Position numbers and translations under genes: made by a program | Notes under the pieces: model-generated | Databases searched by the model: none | What the model was told of the DNA's origin: nothing | Seen by the model: only the letters and a program-made list of their open reading frames with translations | Source: Acridotheres tristis | Taxonomy: Eukaryota > Chordata > Aves > Passeriformes > Sturnidae | Direction: 5' to 3' | DNA: 64,000 nt | NCBI GenBank assembly: GCA_037013685.1 | Contig: CM072889.1 | Span: forward strand, 6,767,976 to 6,831,975 | Shown here: one piece after another, positions 51,401-63,900 of the stretch | Layout: each line of letters starts with the position of its first letter | How positions within the stretch are numbered: position 1 is the first letter of the stretch

Positions 51401-54400
51401 AGTTCAAATTTGATCAGGCAAAGCAGTTCAGAGTACAGTAGGAAGGGAAGCTGCCTCAGTAGGAATGCAGAGTACACAATTCTGCTTCTTTTTTTCCATA
51501 ATGATCTCTTAGAGCCTGACTCAGTACTTTTGCCTGTACTTAAAAACATGGTACACTTTCTTTTGAACAAGAAGGAAATGATGGAAAAATGAAATACAGA
51601 GACAGGAAATAAATCTTGAAGGCGGCTATTAATTTTAGGGACTGGTTTTATAAAGCTATTTACCATTTGCCCCATATCCCCTGTACTCAATTCTCTATCT
51701 CTCTGACCTCTTCCTTAGAAACTTGCAAGTTTAAATCCTTCCCCAGTCCTCTTCTTCCATTTAAATCATTATTTGGCCTTGTACCTCTGCATCCATTAGG
51801 AGGATTGCTTGAGATATTTGTGTTTTGGTTGATTCATTATATTGTGTCTGCATGTGTTCATCTTAGTTACTTACTTGAGGGCTTTTATAGCCAAGAAAAC
51901 CAGACTTAGCTGAAGAGAGGAGCATGTCTAGCTCTAATAAATAAAACACATGGAGTCAATTAAAACAATGTTTAAATAATTTTCAGAAAGGAGGATGCTT
52001 GATGTTACTACATCAGAAGATCACAGTGACTTTTAAGCCAAGAAAACGTGCAGATTTACTTTCTCATTTAATCTCCAGGTCTATAAAAAAATGCATGCTT
52101 CTATAGCAGTGATCTAACCCACTCCAACAGTTAACATGATTTTGGAATTATTTTAAGTCCAAACCATGTGAAAATAAATCCTAACTCAATTTTGTAGGAT
52201 TACTTTGTTTCCATTAAATTCCTCTTTAAAGTGTTTCCTATGCTTGCTTTTGTTATTTTTACTTCTAGGAATTTCTAAATACTTCCGAATTTGGATTGAT
52301 TAAAGTTCTATAACTTTTCCAGGAAAAAAAAAGTGAGTTTAATTCCCTGTCTATTTTCCCAGGTATTTACAAACTAAGGAGGTTACAGACACATCTTAAT
52401 GGATGCATACACAAAACACACTTTCTGTGTGGCTCTTTATAGTCCTAACATATTAGAAAGTAGATAGATCAGATCTCACAAGCTAAACAAAATAGAGCTT
52501 AGCAAGTACTTAAAGATAAGGGACCTCCAGAAGAAATTGGGGTGCAATAAAGAATGGTGAAGTCATGTGGCTTATTAAACAAATAACATATTTTCTTCTG
52601 ATACTCCAGAGTAAACTATCTGTGCTTAAGGAACAAGTAGGAGCGAGCTAAGTGGTCACATCCCTGCAGGGTGTGGGGTTTGGATTTTGACCCTTCACTA
52701 ACAACAGTGCAGTGCAATTTTTGCATGTCCTTCTGCAGGTCAGCTCTGTGTGACTGGAAACATGCAGCTGTGTGGTGGTCGGTGTGGGGTTGCTGTCCAG
52801 ACATTTTGAAGTGACATTTTTCAGATGAGTAAACTCAAAACTTTACCACCGTTCAAGTTTCTTTGGTTGACAGCACTCTGGCACCTGTCTATAGGTAGAT
52901 GTAGGTATATTTCTTTAGCTAACTGTATACTTTCTCACTCCTTCCACACACAGTGTTGGTTTATATGCTGACCTTTAAATGTTTGTGCTGTTATGAATGT
53001 GTGATCTTATCTGGACTTTTCTGTCCAATAATTTTCATTGCAGTGAGAATTGAATGAAATGCTTCAACGTAGCTAGATTCTACCTTTGTAAAAGATTTTG
53101 GTGCTCAGGAGGTCACTCTGTAAACACAGAGATTGGATAGTCCTAATCTCAGTGAAGGCAGGATTTCTTACCTTGTAATTGAATTTCCTCAAATAATAGC
53201 AGGCTCCTTTTCCCACTGTTTTATGTTCACATGTCCCCTAATAGGGAGATGACTAGGTTTACTTACACTTCAGCTTGCCAAGTAGGGAGGCAGTGTTTAC
53301 TACATGTGTTTTGACAGGCAATATTCTGAAATGTTTGCTGGCATCACCTCCCCATGAATCCCAGGCTCTCTGTACAGCATTTTCTGTGTGGGCAGAAAGA
53401 GACTGAGGTCAAGCCTATAATTGCAGTTCTAGAATATTCTTCATTTCTGCCTTCACTCAGAATGCCTGGCCCTTTTTTAATTTGAGATACATTCTCTGTT
53501 TCGTCATTTTGCTATGAAGAGATTTGCCACAAAACAACCTCTATGGCATAGGCTTTGGCCAAGACACGCAGGATTTGGATTGTATTATCCCCCAGAAAAG
53601 TTCATGGGATGCTGACATTTTTTTCTGCCTTCCCCTGTGCAGAGGTCAGACAATCAATGCCATTTAATAGTGCTCTTCCTGTCATGGCACTGTGCTGCCA
53701 CAGTCTCACACATCCCTCACAGGAGGGATGAGCCATTCAACAATTGCTCCTTTCCTCCTCATTGCCACCATTTGGGCTTTGTCTAGTGAGAACAAGCCCT
53801 GAGCTCTACAGCAGAAACCCAGAAGTTCTTTCAGGAGTGCCATCTGGCCCATCTGCCCAAGGAAGTTTATATGTCTGCCTGTCCCACTGACTGAGGACCA
53901 TGGTGCATAGTTTTTCTTTCTCTCTCCTAACCTCCTGTATGACACATAATTTGGAAGGGACAACTGTAGTTCTGAAACTTGCTGGTTCTGTCTTCGGGGA
54001 ACTATAATTAGTATCAGCTGTAGCCACCTAGGGCATGTGTTTAGCCAAAATGCTAATCCACCACACTGCCCTTTTGACAACACCTATATTTTCTTAATCA
54101 ATTGCATTATGTTATGTTTTTATTTGTGGAGCATTTGAGTGGTTGTCGTGTTAACTACAGAAACTGGCCCATTTATGAACTTTGTTGTGACTAGCCTTGG
54201 ATTTGACCAGTGTGTATTAGCAGCTAGGAAGTGTAGTTTACTGCAGTTAGGCCACTGCACATAAGATTTCCGAGATCAGATGCTCTTCTGCTCTTTGCCT
54301 CCCTTGTCTCAAGAAAGAATTCTGTCTGAGCTTTTTAGGCAAAGAAGAACAACCAAGACAAAGATACAACAGTATGCCAGAGACAGCTATTACTGCCTCT

Positions 54401-55431
54401 CTGAATATTTATTAAATTAAAAACAAAGATAAGCGAGAAAGAAGCAGTGTGTCCCATAAAACACACTCATTAGAATGGCATTTACAGCTTTCTCTAAGCT
54501 AGCACTTGTGCAGTTCCTTGGTTTTAGTGATTTTCCCCCTGCTCCAATGAGCACAAGTCCCAGTGTGCTCCTGTTGGGCTTGCTGGGCCAGCGGTTCCCT
54601 GCAGTGGGAAGGAGCAGGTGTGTGCTGCTCTTCTGCTGTTGCTTCATAGCCATGGGCACCCAGGTTGTTTCTTTAAAGGTAATTGGGATATGAGTGTACA
54701 AATGATGAATAAACACACTGATACAAAAAATGGATGGCTTTTGTTTAAATGGTCTGGTAGGCAAGTTTCACTGGAGACTTGGATTTCCTGGTTAAGTGCA
54801 GACTTTCTGAGTAACTCTGTGCAACTCACCTGATTTCTCAGTCCCTCATTTTTAAAGTGGAATCAATAGTGCTCTGAGGTTGTGACATTGCTTACCACAG
54901 TAAGAGCCTATGGCCAATGCTACATGAGGATGCTGTGGTGCTGTCCCTGCTCTCTGCTACACCAGGCATTCATGCTGCAAGTCCATTCCAGATTTTTCTA
55001 GACCTGTCTTTTGTTTATTTTTGCCACTCTGCGGTTTTGGATAGGGCTGCATCTTGCCACCATGCACTCCCACTGGTTGCACCCAGTGCTGTACAGGAGG
55101 GCCCCCTTCCTCCTTGGGTTTTGCAGGTAAAACCCTGCTCTATTCATACGGCTTGGCAGGCTGACCACAGAGGTAAAGCCAGTTGCCCTCTGATGAAGAC
55201 ATGGATGGTCACAATTTTCAAGAGTAAAACCTGTCCTTATTTGCATTCTGAGGAAGTCCTGCCTGTGAGGTTGTTAAGGTGCTCATCTGCGACCTAAGGG
55301 TGTAAGGTGGTGGGGCCAATTCCTTGAGCAATTGCATCTCCAGGCTCAGTGGAGCAGATGTGACCATTTTGAGCTCTCTTTCTTCTTTTTGTACATGAAT
55401 TTGTTTTCTAAACTTTTACTTTCTTCCCTAG

Positions 55432-55518
55432 GAGATGACCCATTCCTGGCCTCCTCCTCTTACTGCTATTCACACTCCTGGCAAGGCTGAGCAGACCAAG
55501 TTTTCTATCCCAAGCAAG
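55432..55518 (+). CDS. AFF2: AFF2 internal exon, 87 nt ([16 protein letters not shown] block)
   Basis: This 29-codon exon in phase 0 begins [16 protein letters not shown] and ends KFSIPSK. The first half is the AFF-family signature found in AFF1, AFF2 and AFF4; AFF3 has a diverged, shorter version (EMTWLPPLSAI). The second half, [13 protein letters not shown], matches AFF2 better than AFF1 or AFF4, where KFPFPTK is typical. The acceptor is a pyrimidine-rich run ending ttcccTAG. The donor is AAG|GTACAAGT, a weaker but valid site. The junction reads TAGGAG, a NAGNAG-type tandem acceptor, so use of the second AG would delete the first Glu. The exon is symmetric (0-0) and could be skipped without a frameshift. 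It is separated from the previous exon by 22.2 kb, in keeping with the very large introns of AFF2. Family assignment is near certain; the paralogue is inferred from residue comparison by memory. Confidence 0.93.
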
Positions 55519-56847
55519 GTACAAGTGGGCTATTACCAATGACCTGATTAGCATTCTGTTCTGTTGAGTGTTCTTTGCCGGAGAGTTTATTTTTGTTGTT
55601 GGTCCCATTTTAAAAAAAATCTGATACTATTTTTAGTTGGAAATTCCCAATCAGACTGTCGCTATTAGTAGAACTGCTTATTTAAAGCTGCAGAAGACCC
55701 AGTAGAAACAAAGTGAGTTTTTTATCTCTGTTTTTATAGGAGTCTTCTACATCAAGTAAAATATATTTTGTTTGGGTTTTTGTTTTCAATTTAGCTATTA
55801 AAATAAAGGTATTCTCATGAGAAACGTACATTTAAAATGTATGATAAAAGAGGTGGAACTTATCAAAATAATTTATCCCTTTGACATTCAAATTTAAAGT
55901 GCCATGTTTACTCTTAGGGCATTATTTACTTCACAAGGGACTGACTGACAGCACAATATAATATTAGGAACTAGTAATGCCCTAAGAGGAAGTGCAGTGA
56001 GGGCTTTAATGACTTTACCATTCTGCAGAACTAATATTTCCCGCAAAGTAGTGTCTGGCTGTAGGACGAGGTTGTAAATAGTGCCTTAATTTCAGCTTAT
56101 CAAACTCGGCTTGGAAGGAAAGCTGATGACAACCACTGTGGACTAGAGAGCCTAGAGAAAAACTAAACCAGAAAACACTGTGACATTAAGGAAACAGCTT
56201 AGTTATTGTGAGCCAACAAGAATCCTGGCATGAGCATACTCAGTGTTGCAAGCCAGATTCTTTGTTGGTTTTAAGTTGTTATAGTTCCATTGATTTCATT
56301 GGATTTGGACCAATTTCCATCAGGTGAAGATCTGCTTCCCGCATCTTTATCAAATCCTGTGTGTCACAGTTCAAATAAAAACAGTGAGTACCAATAAAAG
56401 ATCACTGTATTTCCAGGCAGTGAGATCAAACAAAAGGAAGGCAATGGCACTGAATTTAATGCATAGCTGCATTCATGCTCTGTTCTAAATTGTACATCCT
56501 GGATGGCTCCTACACACATCCATGACCAAGCCTGGGAAAGGCTTGGGCTGCTGTGGGTGTAAATCTTTGCAGTGTCTCCATAAAGCAGGGGTTGTAGATT
56601 TACAGCAGCTGAGGACAGACTCTTGCCTGAGCTCTGAAGGGTCCCTTAGTGGTGCTCTGTCTCCACAGTTAATGTTTTTTTAAACTAACGTCACTGGTGC
56701 TGCCTAACAATCCCATGATCCCTTCCCTGTGCCATTTCCTTCCCTGTTTGTATAACGTCAGTGCCCTTAATCTGACAAGCCAAGATATATTTTACCTTCT
56801 TCATTTTATTTAACTAATTCTGACATTTTGTGTGTTCTTCTTTGTAG
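55519..56847 (+). other. AFF2: AFF2 intron, 1.3 kb
   Basis: This short intron lies between the 87-nt and 37-nt exons. The donor is GTACAAGT and the acceptor is ttcttctttgTAG. I see no repeat family, conserved-looking block or additional exon inside it. Confidence 0.85.
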
Positions 56848-56884
56848 GACTCCCAGCATCTGACCTCAGGATACAATGTACAAA
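56848..56884 (+). CDS. AFF2: AFF2 internal exon, 37 nt (DSQHLTSGYNVQ)
   Basis: This small exon encodes DSQHLTSGYNVQ plus the first base of a Lys codon that is completed by the next exon (A|AG). The acceptor is ttcttctttgTAG and the donor is GTAGGT at 56885-56890. The phase runs from 0 to 1, so skipping it alone would break the frame; it must be joined to the 52-nt exon 261 bp downstream to keep the AFF frame. SQHLTSGYNVQ is the strongest AFF2-like segment in the window: AFF1 has a DSQHV-SSVTQNQ type sequence here, AFF3 a DSQLVSSGHN type and AFF4 an ESQQSNFG type. The open phase and position after the EMTHSWPPP exon make the call secure even though the exon is too short to stand out as an open reading frame. 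Confidence 0.9.
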
Positions 56885-57145
56885 GTAGGTTTTTATCAGC
56901 CTAGTCCCAACATTCAGGGTTGGGTTTTTGTTTTTTGGGTTTTTTTGTCTGCTTAACGTCATTAAAACAAAGGCTAAGAAATTAATTTCTGTGGTGCTAA
57001 AGCAGATCAGTTCCATTTTTTATTACATGTTATGCATTGTGGCATGTTGTGAAACTAAGTATAATTAGATGGGCTGACAGTTTTGGGTGCATTTAAATTC
57101 TACAGTAATCTTTTGACATTTCAAAATGTGTTTCTTTGTTTGCAG
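56885..57145 (+). other. AFF2: AFF2 intron, 261 bp
   Basis: This is a very short intron between the two frame-dependent exons (37 and 52 nt). The donor is GTAGGT and the acceptor is tttctttgtttgcAG. It contains a T/G-rich segment around 56918-56947 and nothing else of note. Confidence 0.85.
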
Positions 57146-57197
57146 AGTGGAGTGATCCAGCAGGGAAAGTTGCAACTAAGTCAGTGGCACAAAAGTC
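57146..57197 (+). CDS. AFF2: AFF2 internal exon, 52 nt (KWSDPAGKVATKSVAQKS)
   Basis: This exon completes the Lys codon started by the previous exon and reads KWSDPAGKVATKSVAQK, followed by TC of the next codon (Ser whichever base follows). The acceptor is tttctttgtttgcAG and the donor is consensus GTAAGT at 57198-57203. The phase runs from 1 to 2. In AFF proteins this Lys/Ser-rich linker runs straight into a conserved acidic block beginning MLEDDLKLSS, which should be encoded by the next exon. I searched the remaining 6.8 kb by eye and did not find that exon, so it probably lies downstream of the window. The linker has no recognisable fold and is expected to be disordered. The short 261-bp intron before it suggests that these two exons are spliced as a pair. 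Confidence 0.9.
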
Positions 57198-57818
57198 GTA
57201 AGTATCATTATTTCAAGCCTTAAATCTCATTTTAAATTTATCATAAATAATGAGCTTATTTCTCCAAAGGTAACTAAAACCTACCTCTGCTCCTAATCTT
57301 GTCCTGGTGTTCACGTGTTCTCTGTAGTCCTTAAACATTAGCCATAAACCAGTTTTATGTTTCCAGTGCTTATTACTGTTTCTTCTTTTTAAACATTAGC
57401 TAACAGAGGTATGTGTGAAAGATGAGTTTATTAAGCAGAAATAATGCTAATTTTAGTTCTACAGCTTGCCAAAATTAAATTACTTTTATGCTTCTCTCAT
57501 CAGATACTAAGCCTCTTACAATAGAAAATACAACCCAATGAGCAGATAATGCCGGAATTTTTACATTCATACAGTGAGAGAGAGTAAAACACATCATACG
57601 GAATGATTCTGCTAGCTGGTGTTGAAAAGCTGGTCTTGAGTTTCATACACTTTGAAACAACTGTAAATCACAGATGATCTATAAATATGGCAGTTGAAAA
57701 TTGTGAAAGAGCTAATTCTTCATTGTGTTAAACCATTTTTCTTTGGTGCTTCTCTGATGTAAGGCTGCAGTAGTGTAGCAGTGAGTGGAGATTGAATTGT
57801 TTTTTTCTTTTATCCCAG

Positions 57819-57861
57819 GTTCTCTAATTTCCAGACAGGAGCTAAATAGCAGCTTTGAACA
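57819..57861 (+). other. Pseudoexon-like segment after the last AFF2 exon
   Basis: A strong acceptor (tttttttcttttatcccAG, ending 57818) is followed 43 nt later by a plausible donor, ACA|GTATGT at 57862. Continuing the AFF2 frame from the 57197 donor gives about ten codons (SFSNFQTGAK) and then TAG. The residues do not match the expected MLEDDLKL block. It is more likely a decoy or poison exon than normal coding sequence. Confidence 0.2.
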
Positions 57862-58644
57862 GTATGTTATTGTTTTATACTTAAAAAAATGTATGGGTCT
57901 GATTTCAGTTTAGAGCTGCTGGGCTTTTTAGTGTTAAGTGTTCCAAAGTACTGAATGCAGAACTGCACTAGCTTAACTGACAGTTGTGTAAATACAATAT
58001 GTTCATTTAAAATTACTTCAAAATTATTCTAGTGGTTGCTCTTAATCTACTAAAGACATAATTTAAAAAAATCTCTTTAGGGGAAGAAAAATCAGTGTGG
58101 AGATACCTACACAAGTTTTAAAAATTAATTTAAATATACTAATTCTTAGTGCAAGTTTGTATACACAAAAGGGCTTGTTGGAGTTCAGTGATGTGTCTGT
58201 GACTGTGTGAGAGATACAGGACTAGAGTAGATGTGGGTGCTGAAGCCATTGATGTACTCAGAAGTCTCTGAAGGTCCAGTTCTTTACTCATAAACTCAAG
58301 TCATGGAAGTACTCATCCAACTACAGTTGGTTGAGTAAGCCCTTACAAAATGTGGCTGAGCAAATGATCAAATTTTAAAATTAAATCTTTTTTTTTTTCA
58401 GATTAAATGAGAGTTGGATAGGAATGCTACTGATATTTAGATTAATTTCCATTAATAGCATTTATCTATTAAACTTAGTAACAAATTAATTTTTGCACTT
58501 TGGTTGGTTTGGCTTCCAGTAATGACTTGGTTATTTTGTGAAGACGCTGGCCACTGTACCCACAGTTCTTGGTAACAGAATTGGTACATTCATGTTTCAG
58601 AACATCAAAGTGATCCAAATCTAACATCAAGCACATTCCGTAAT

Positions 58645-58664
58645 AAAAAAAAAAAAAAAAAAAA
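58645..58664 (+). repeat. Poly(A) run of 20
   Basis: Twenty consecutive A bases are preceded by TAAT, which creates an AATAAA string at the junction. No recognisable gene copy lies immediately upstream, so a retrocopy tail is not supported. Confidence 0.85.
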
Positions 58665-60903
58665 GGAAAAAATATCATTACATCTTAAAATTATTTTTCT
58701 CTAAAAGCAAATGTATTTGGATTTCACTGTGAAAAATATTTCAGTGAGTATATCATAAAAGACAATATTTCAATAGTTTGTAACCAACAGTAATAGACTT
58801 GTCAATAATGGTTTATAGTTATAAGCTAAATTTCAAAAGAACAGTCCTTCAGAGCTCAGTGGTATATAGTGCATTTAATGGGACCAGAGCTCTCTATAGG
58901 AAGCCTGATATAAAACCCAAAGACACTGAGTACATTTTATGAACCAGCTGTTCTCTGTTCTGCTGCTTGATCTAAAGTTCCAGTGCTATCAATCAGATTT
59001 CTGCTGCAATGAACTGCCTTCTTACGGTAGGTGATAGATTTTACACATGAGAGATCAGAGCTGCAATAAAGCTACTTTTATTTTTAGCTTCCAAATGAAG
59101 ATCTGCTAACCCATTAGAATCACTTTTTCTCTTTTACTGCAGAAAAATGGTTAAGGCAGCTTCTGAGAATTTCCACAGGGCTTTGGGAGGTTAGAAGGCT
59201 GTCCACTGTGAGGCTTGGTATTACAAGGCCAATGTGTTTCTTTTGATCTGTATGTGTGCAGTTACCACCACCTTCATAGGAAATTGCAGTACTTGAGCAC
59301 ATAATAAAATTAAAGCAGTAGTGGTACAGAAAGACGTAATGTATCAAGTAGAGCTAGATAGTGCAGTCCAAACAAACCCTGATAGGTAGACAGCTCCTTC
59401 AGTCATTTTTTATTTAATGACAGAATTTTATCAGATTGCAGTTGTATAAAGGAGGATTTAGTCTTTCTAACATTAGTTGGTTTTGGGGATATTGGAGTGT
59501 ATGAGTGAAATGGCAGTCCAGCTTATCCCCAGTAATATATGTTGCTATGCTCTCAGCCACACAGTGTGGCCTTACTGTTTAAAACTCTATCCCCCACCAA
59601 TTACATATTTTGTCAATAGGATCTGTCATCCATATTTCAGTTTGATCAAATCTGGCTGAATTTTACTTTGTTCATCTGTATGCTTTGTTAGAGTCATCTT
59701 AACCTGGATATGTTTCTAGCTGTTACCCAACTTTTTAAGTTCAGGTACAATTTAAGTGAAACTTAAATTATCTTTTCCATTTACAATGGCCCTAGTGACA
59801 GTCATGTAGATTCCAGTGGCTTTGTTAGAGATCCAAAGGAGCTGGCAATAATGTGGTTGCATTCACCATATCACTGAGTTATATCATGACTAGTTAAGGG
59901 GTAAATGCAGAACAGAAATACTTTACTTTCATGATGCTGCGTCCTGCTCCAGCAACCAAGCTCTCTGTAAATCACAACAGAGTTCAGGTGTAGGGACACT
60001 GGCATCATAGAAGATCAGACCGAAGGGATGTATGATTTTTGCAAGATAACCTTTCAGGTGCACACTTCCGGGGGAAAAATGAGGGTGACATACTGCAAGG
60101 TAGATTAATTTACCAATGTGCTGCTACTGTAGGGGAATGCAAGATGCATGGCTTCTTGTCCAAGTAAAGCTTTCTGAAATACAAATTTCATCCTTTTTAT
60201 AATGTTTCAGTATGCTTTGTTACATCCACATGCTGAATAAACCCAATCCCCCGTGCAGTGGATAAAATAGAAGACAGAGTAGTTAGGATTGTGTCTAAAT
60301 TCTGCACCAATGTTGTACATGAGAACATGTACTTAGCAACTAACCTCAGATCCTAAGTTACACTCAAAAATCTTGAAAATGAAATTTTGAACACTGATAT
60401 GCATGCATGTGTGTGTACTGTGGTGAGTTTTCACAGTTGAAATCAGGCTATGTAGAACTGCAGCACTTGGTTTCCCTTTTTGTGATTTCAAATTCACTGT
60501 AAATCTCTGCTGGGCATTGTGCGGTCAGTCTGCTCTGATTTTTTTGTTATGAAGCATAGTAAGCAGGAACAGATAAGGTGCAACCAATTGCACTGCAAAG
60601 GATTTTCTGTCAGCTGCCATGAATTTGAGGGGATGGACTCAGCTCATGACTTGGGTTTCTGTTATATAATTGCCATTGCAAATATGTAATCCTCAAACAT
60701 CCAGTCCTTTTGTTCTGTTTTCGTTGTTAGCATTTGGCCTTTGTCCAGTTGGAAACTACTCAGAACCTTTTTAATCAAGCACATCCTGTGTTTTGAAATC
60801 ATACTGCAGAGTAGACTTGAGTAGTTTCCATAAAAGCCTAGCAAAAAAGAAGAGTATAATCGTAATGGTATTCTTCCCCTGTCATAAAATTATTTTCTAT
60901 ACT

Positions 60904-60921
60904 TACTGTATTAATACAGTA
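60904..60921. repeat. Perfect 18-bp palindrome
   Basis: TACTGTATTAATACAGTA equals its own reverse complement over all 18 bases. The centre TATTAATA contains homeodomain-type cores on both strands. Confidence 0.85.
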
Positions 60922-63900
60922 TTAAAAGGCCCTTCTCATGGGCTTCAGTGAGCTACCGGAAACCATTAAAAACTTAGAGCGGCTAATTTTTATGGATCAG
61001 ACAAAACCAGCTTGTTTTATCTTTATGGAGTTTTTGTTATCCATCATACTTAATGATACACAAACTGTGTGGGGACTAGAAAGCAGTTAAATACAGTGAG
61101 CTTAAAACTAAAACAAGCAGCTGAAAATACTTTTGAGATATTGCAGCAAGGATTTTCTTAAGTGTGTTCAGCACTGCTTTCAGTTGGGCCAGGATTTCAC
61201 TTCAAAGTTCCAAAAAATACCAGTACTTTTCTAATCCCAAATATTACCATAATACTTGATGGAAGCATATTTGAAAATGGAAATGTGCTTCTTGACATCT
61301 AAATACTTTTTATAAGTATCTAATGGCTTTTTGGAAAATCTCCTCTGTGTCAGGAACAGCCACCTGGGAACATAGAAAACAAAAATTGGCAGCATGTGCA
61401 AGCTATGAATTAAAGGTAATTCTCTGTTTGAAATGAATCAGCGTGAGGTCCTTATGGAGAGTAATCAGATATCAAGAGGATTTTACACCAAGTATTGAAT
61501 ATTGCAACAAGTAATGTCATTCTACAGAACTATTCAGAACATTCAAATCAAGAAGCACTGATGAATTCTTAACCTGGAAAGAAATCAGTGAACAGCAACA
61601 GCAAAAAAAGGGATTCATTCAGTGTTCATGCATAACTTCCAAAAATGTACCAGGAACCAAAACTGTAGCATTCATCTCCAACTGCCATAGGAAGCAGGTT
61701 TCTATTTATGAATCAACTCTCTATCAGTATTGCAGTCACAATGCAGCCCAGGTGTAATACACAGGAGAAGCTGAAATGTTCGTATTACTAATTACAGTTT
61801 TTAGCTGACCATAACAAAGCGTGAGCACACTAGTTGAGCCCACAGTGGTGTCAGCCAGCTGTTTGTTAGAAACAGGAAGTTCCAAAGATGTTCCCTCTGG
61901 ATAAACTGGGAAAGTCATGACTACAAGGGCCTCGCACTACCATGTACAAATTATAAGTGAAACAACAGTGGCATGTAATTGGAACTCCATTAATCTTTAG
62001 AGAGTTCCAGTGCACTATATTAAAGGGACAAACAGCAGATGAAAATAGAAGGTTCTCTTTTGAGAAATGTCACTCATCTTTCATATTTACTGTTTTGTTT
62101 TGTAAGCTAGAAGTTTTCTCTGAATCCTTTCGCCTTGTAAGTTCTTGGGTTTGAAACAGTGATAGTCAAGACTGTTGTTTTGTTCCTCACTCCTGCAGGC
62201 TTTGCCTTTTGAGCAAAGTATGAAGTGATTGGGAATAAAATATGCAAGTGTTTCCTATGGACAGTTGCCTGTAGAAGCAAACTTGCAAAATATTTTGGCT
62301 GATGTGAAATATGTGAAAATCTAGTGTCATAATTAAAAGCCTTGTGTCTTTGAAGATAAGCCCCGTTATTCAAAATAATTTCTAAATTAGACTTTTAATT
62401 TGTTTTCATTAATCAGCTGGCTCACATACAGTTTAATCTCCCTCTCAAAATAAAATTTTTTTCCTAATACATTCTATTCCATTCTCTTTCTCCTGACATG
62501 TTTATAAATCAGTTTTAAAAATTGTGGGAACGGAACTAAATTAATTCTGTGATATTTTGCTGATCAATTTTTAATAATTTTTGTTGCTTATCAGAGACAT
62601 ACTTCCTTTAAGACTGCCTGAAACAAGCTAACTAGCTGTATTCTTGCCAGCATTACTGATTGCGACTCAAGCGAGCACTGAACCATTTGAATTTCCTCTG
62701 ATACTGTATAACCCTCCCCCATTAAAAATTCAACATATATTTGCCCTAACTAATGAGTAGCAGTTGAAATACTTGTTCTCAAGCAGGATGCACTCTTGTG
62801 TCACTGCCGAGTGCATGCAGACACTGAACTGCAACCACTGAAATGTCAGCATTAATAGAGAGAGGTAAATGACACTGTAACATGTTTGGATTCCTGATGT
62901 ATTTCCCTGTCTGCTGCATATCAATTCCCATTTTGGAAAGTGGTTGGACTGCAAATCTGCCACAGGTTTCCCTGGATTTAAAGAACGTTTTTACAGGCGG
63001 CAGCATATGTTGTGCCTTTATGGCTTAAGGCCAGTCTCAAATTGACCTTCTAATTTACATTTCTGTGGGATGGAGTCACTTCCAAACTTCAGCACAACTA
63101 CAGACATTCATTTTGAAAAACAAATGTACTCAGTAAATCCGACAATGTAAGTCAGGGTAGAAGGAGGTGGTAGGAAGCCACCACACTCAGTCCCTCACCC
63201 ACCCATTTGTTTTGTGACCCCCACAGTTGCTGATAAAAGAGTACAAATGAACTTCTTGCTTCGTTTTCTGTCTGCCATGATTTGGACATCACCATGCTCC
63301 CTTTATCTTAACTCTGATCTGTCAGTAAATTTCTGGTCCAGAGGCAAGCCATTTTTCTCTCTGACTTTTTTCTTCCTGATGCCCTTTGCTCCAGTCCCTT
63401 TCATTCTTCCTGTCATGGCTTACTGGCTTTGTAGACTTTAGTAGCCTGAGACAGAGAAAATTGGCACCATGCTGCAAAATAGTCATAATCAGAAATGGGT
63501 GAAAAGTTTGAGAGAAGAATGGATTTTGCCAGGAAGCTTGGTATTCATAATACCAGAGTGGACTTGAAGCTCCCAATTTGTGTCCTAAATACCCTAGGTA
63601 AGACTAACAGCCACTTTTTCTAATATTCCAAATTAATCCTTTGCATCTTTCCCCTGAATCCCTCTGACAGCCCCAATAATTCGCCACATTTTTCTCAGCT
63701 TCACAGTCTTTATCCAGAGGAACTTCTATAGCTACTATTATCCTTTGGGCAGAGGGCTCAGCAAGGCTCCAAAGCCTATCAATTTTCTGGCCAGAAGGCT
63801 TATTTTTTATGAAGTGAAGTTCTCACAACACCCCACGGGGCTAGGCCACGCTCACTGCATTATCCTCTGTCTTGGATAGCCCTTGGAGCCACAGATTCAG

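Larger units (their letters stand above)
33219..55431 (+). other. AFF2: AFF2 intron, 22.2 kb
   Basis: This intron is bounded by GTAAGT at its 5' end and by ttcccTAG at its 3' end. It holds a GC-richer patch (34720-35330), a very strong poly-T/CAG pseudo-acceptor (36231-36254), an AAT/ATC simple repeat (36511-36549), antisense CR1 fragments (38650-38760 and 51027-51400), a possible LINE ORF2 tail (47222-47374) and two antisense groups of broken protein-like frames (42334-42806 and 48006-49159). The rest is ordinary AT-rich intron in which I see no further feature. Confidence 0.85.

Noticed and set aside
53706..54083. 125-codon minus-strand frame, overlapped by a second minus frame.
   Set aside because: No recognisable motif and no adjoining frame blocks. 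Treated as chance.
55117..55140. TTTTGCAG|GTAAAA, a second recursive-splice-like site.
   Set aside because: It lies only about 300 bp before the real exon at 55432, where a recursive step would serve little purpose.
58560..58664. Poly(A) run with AATAAA at its edge as a retrocopy tail.
   Set aside because: No gene-like sequence upstream and no flanking direct repeat seen.
60004..60050. String catcatagaagatcagaccgaaggg, similar to a CR1 3' end.
   Set aside because: Similarity covers only about 25 bases and the following blocks of CR1 are not present.
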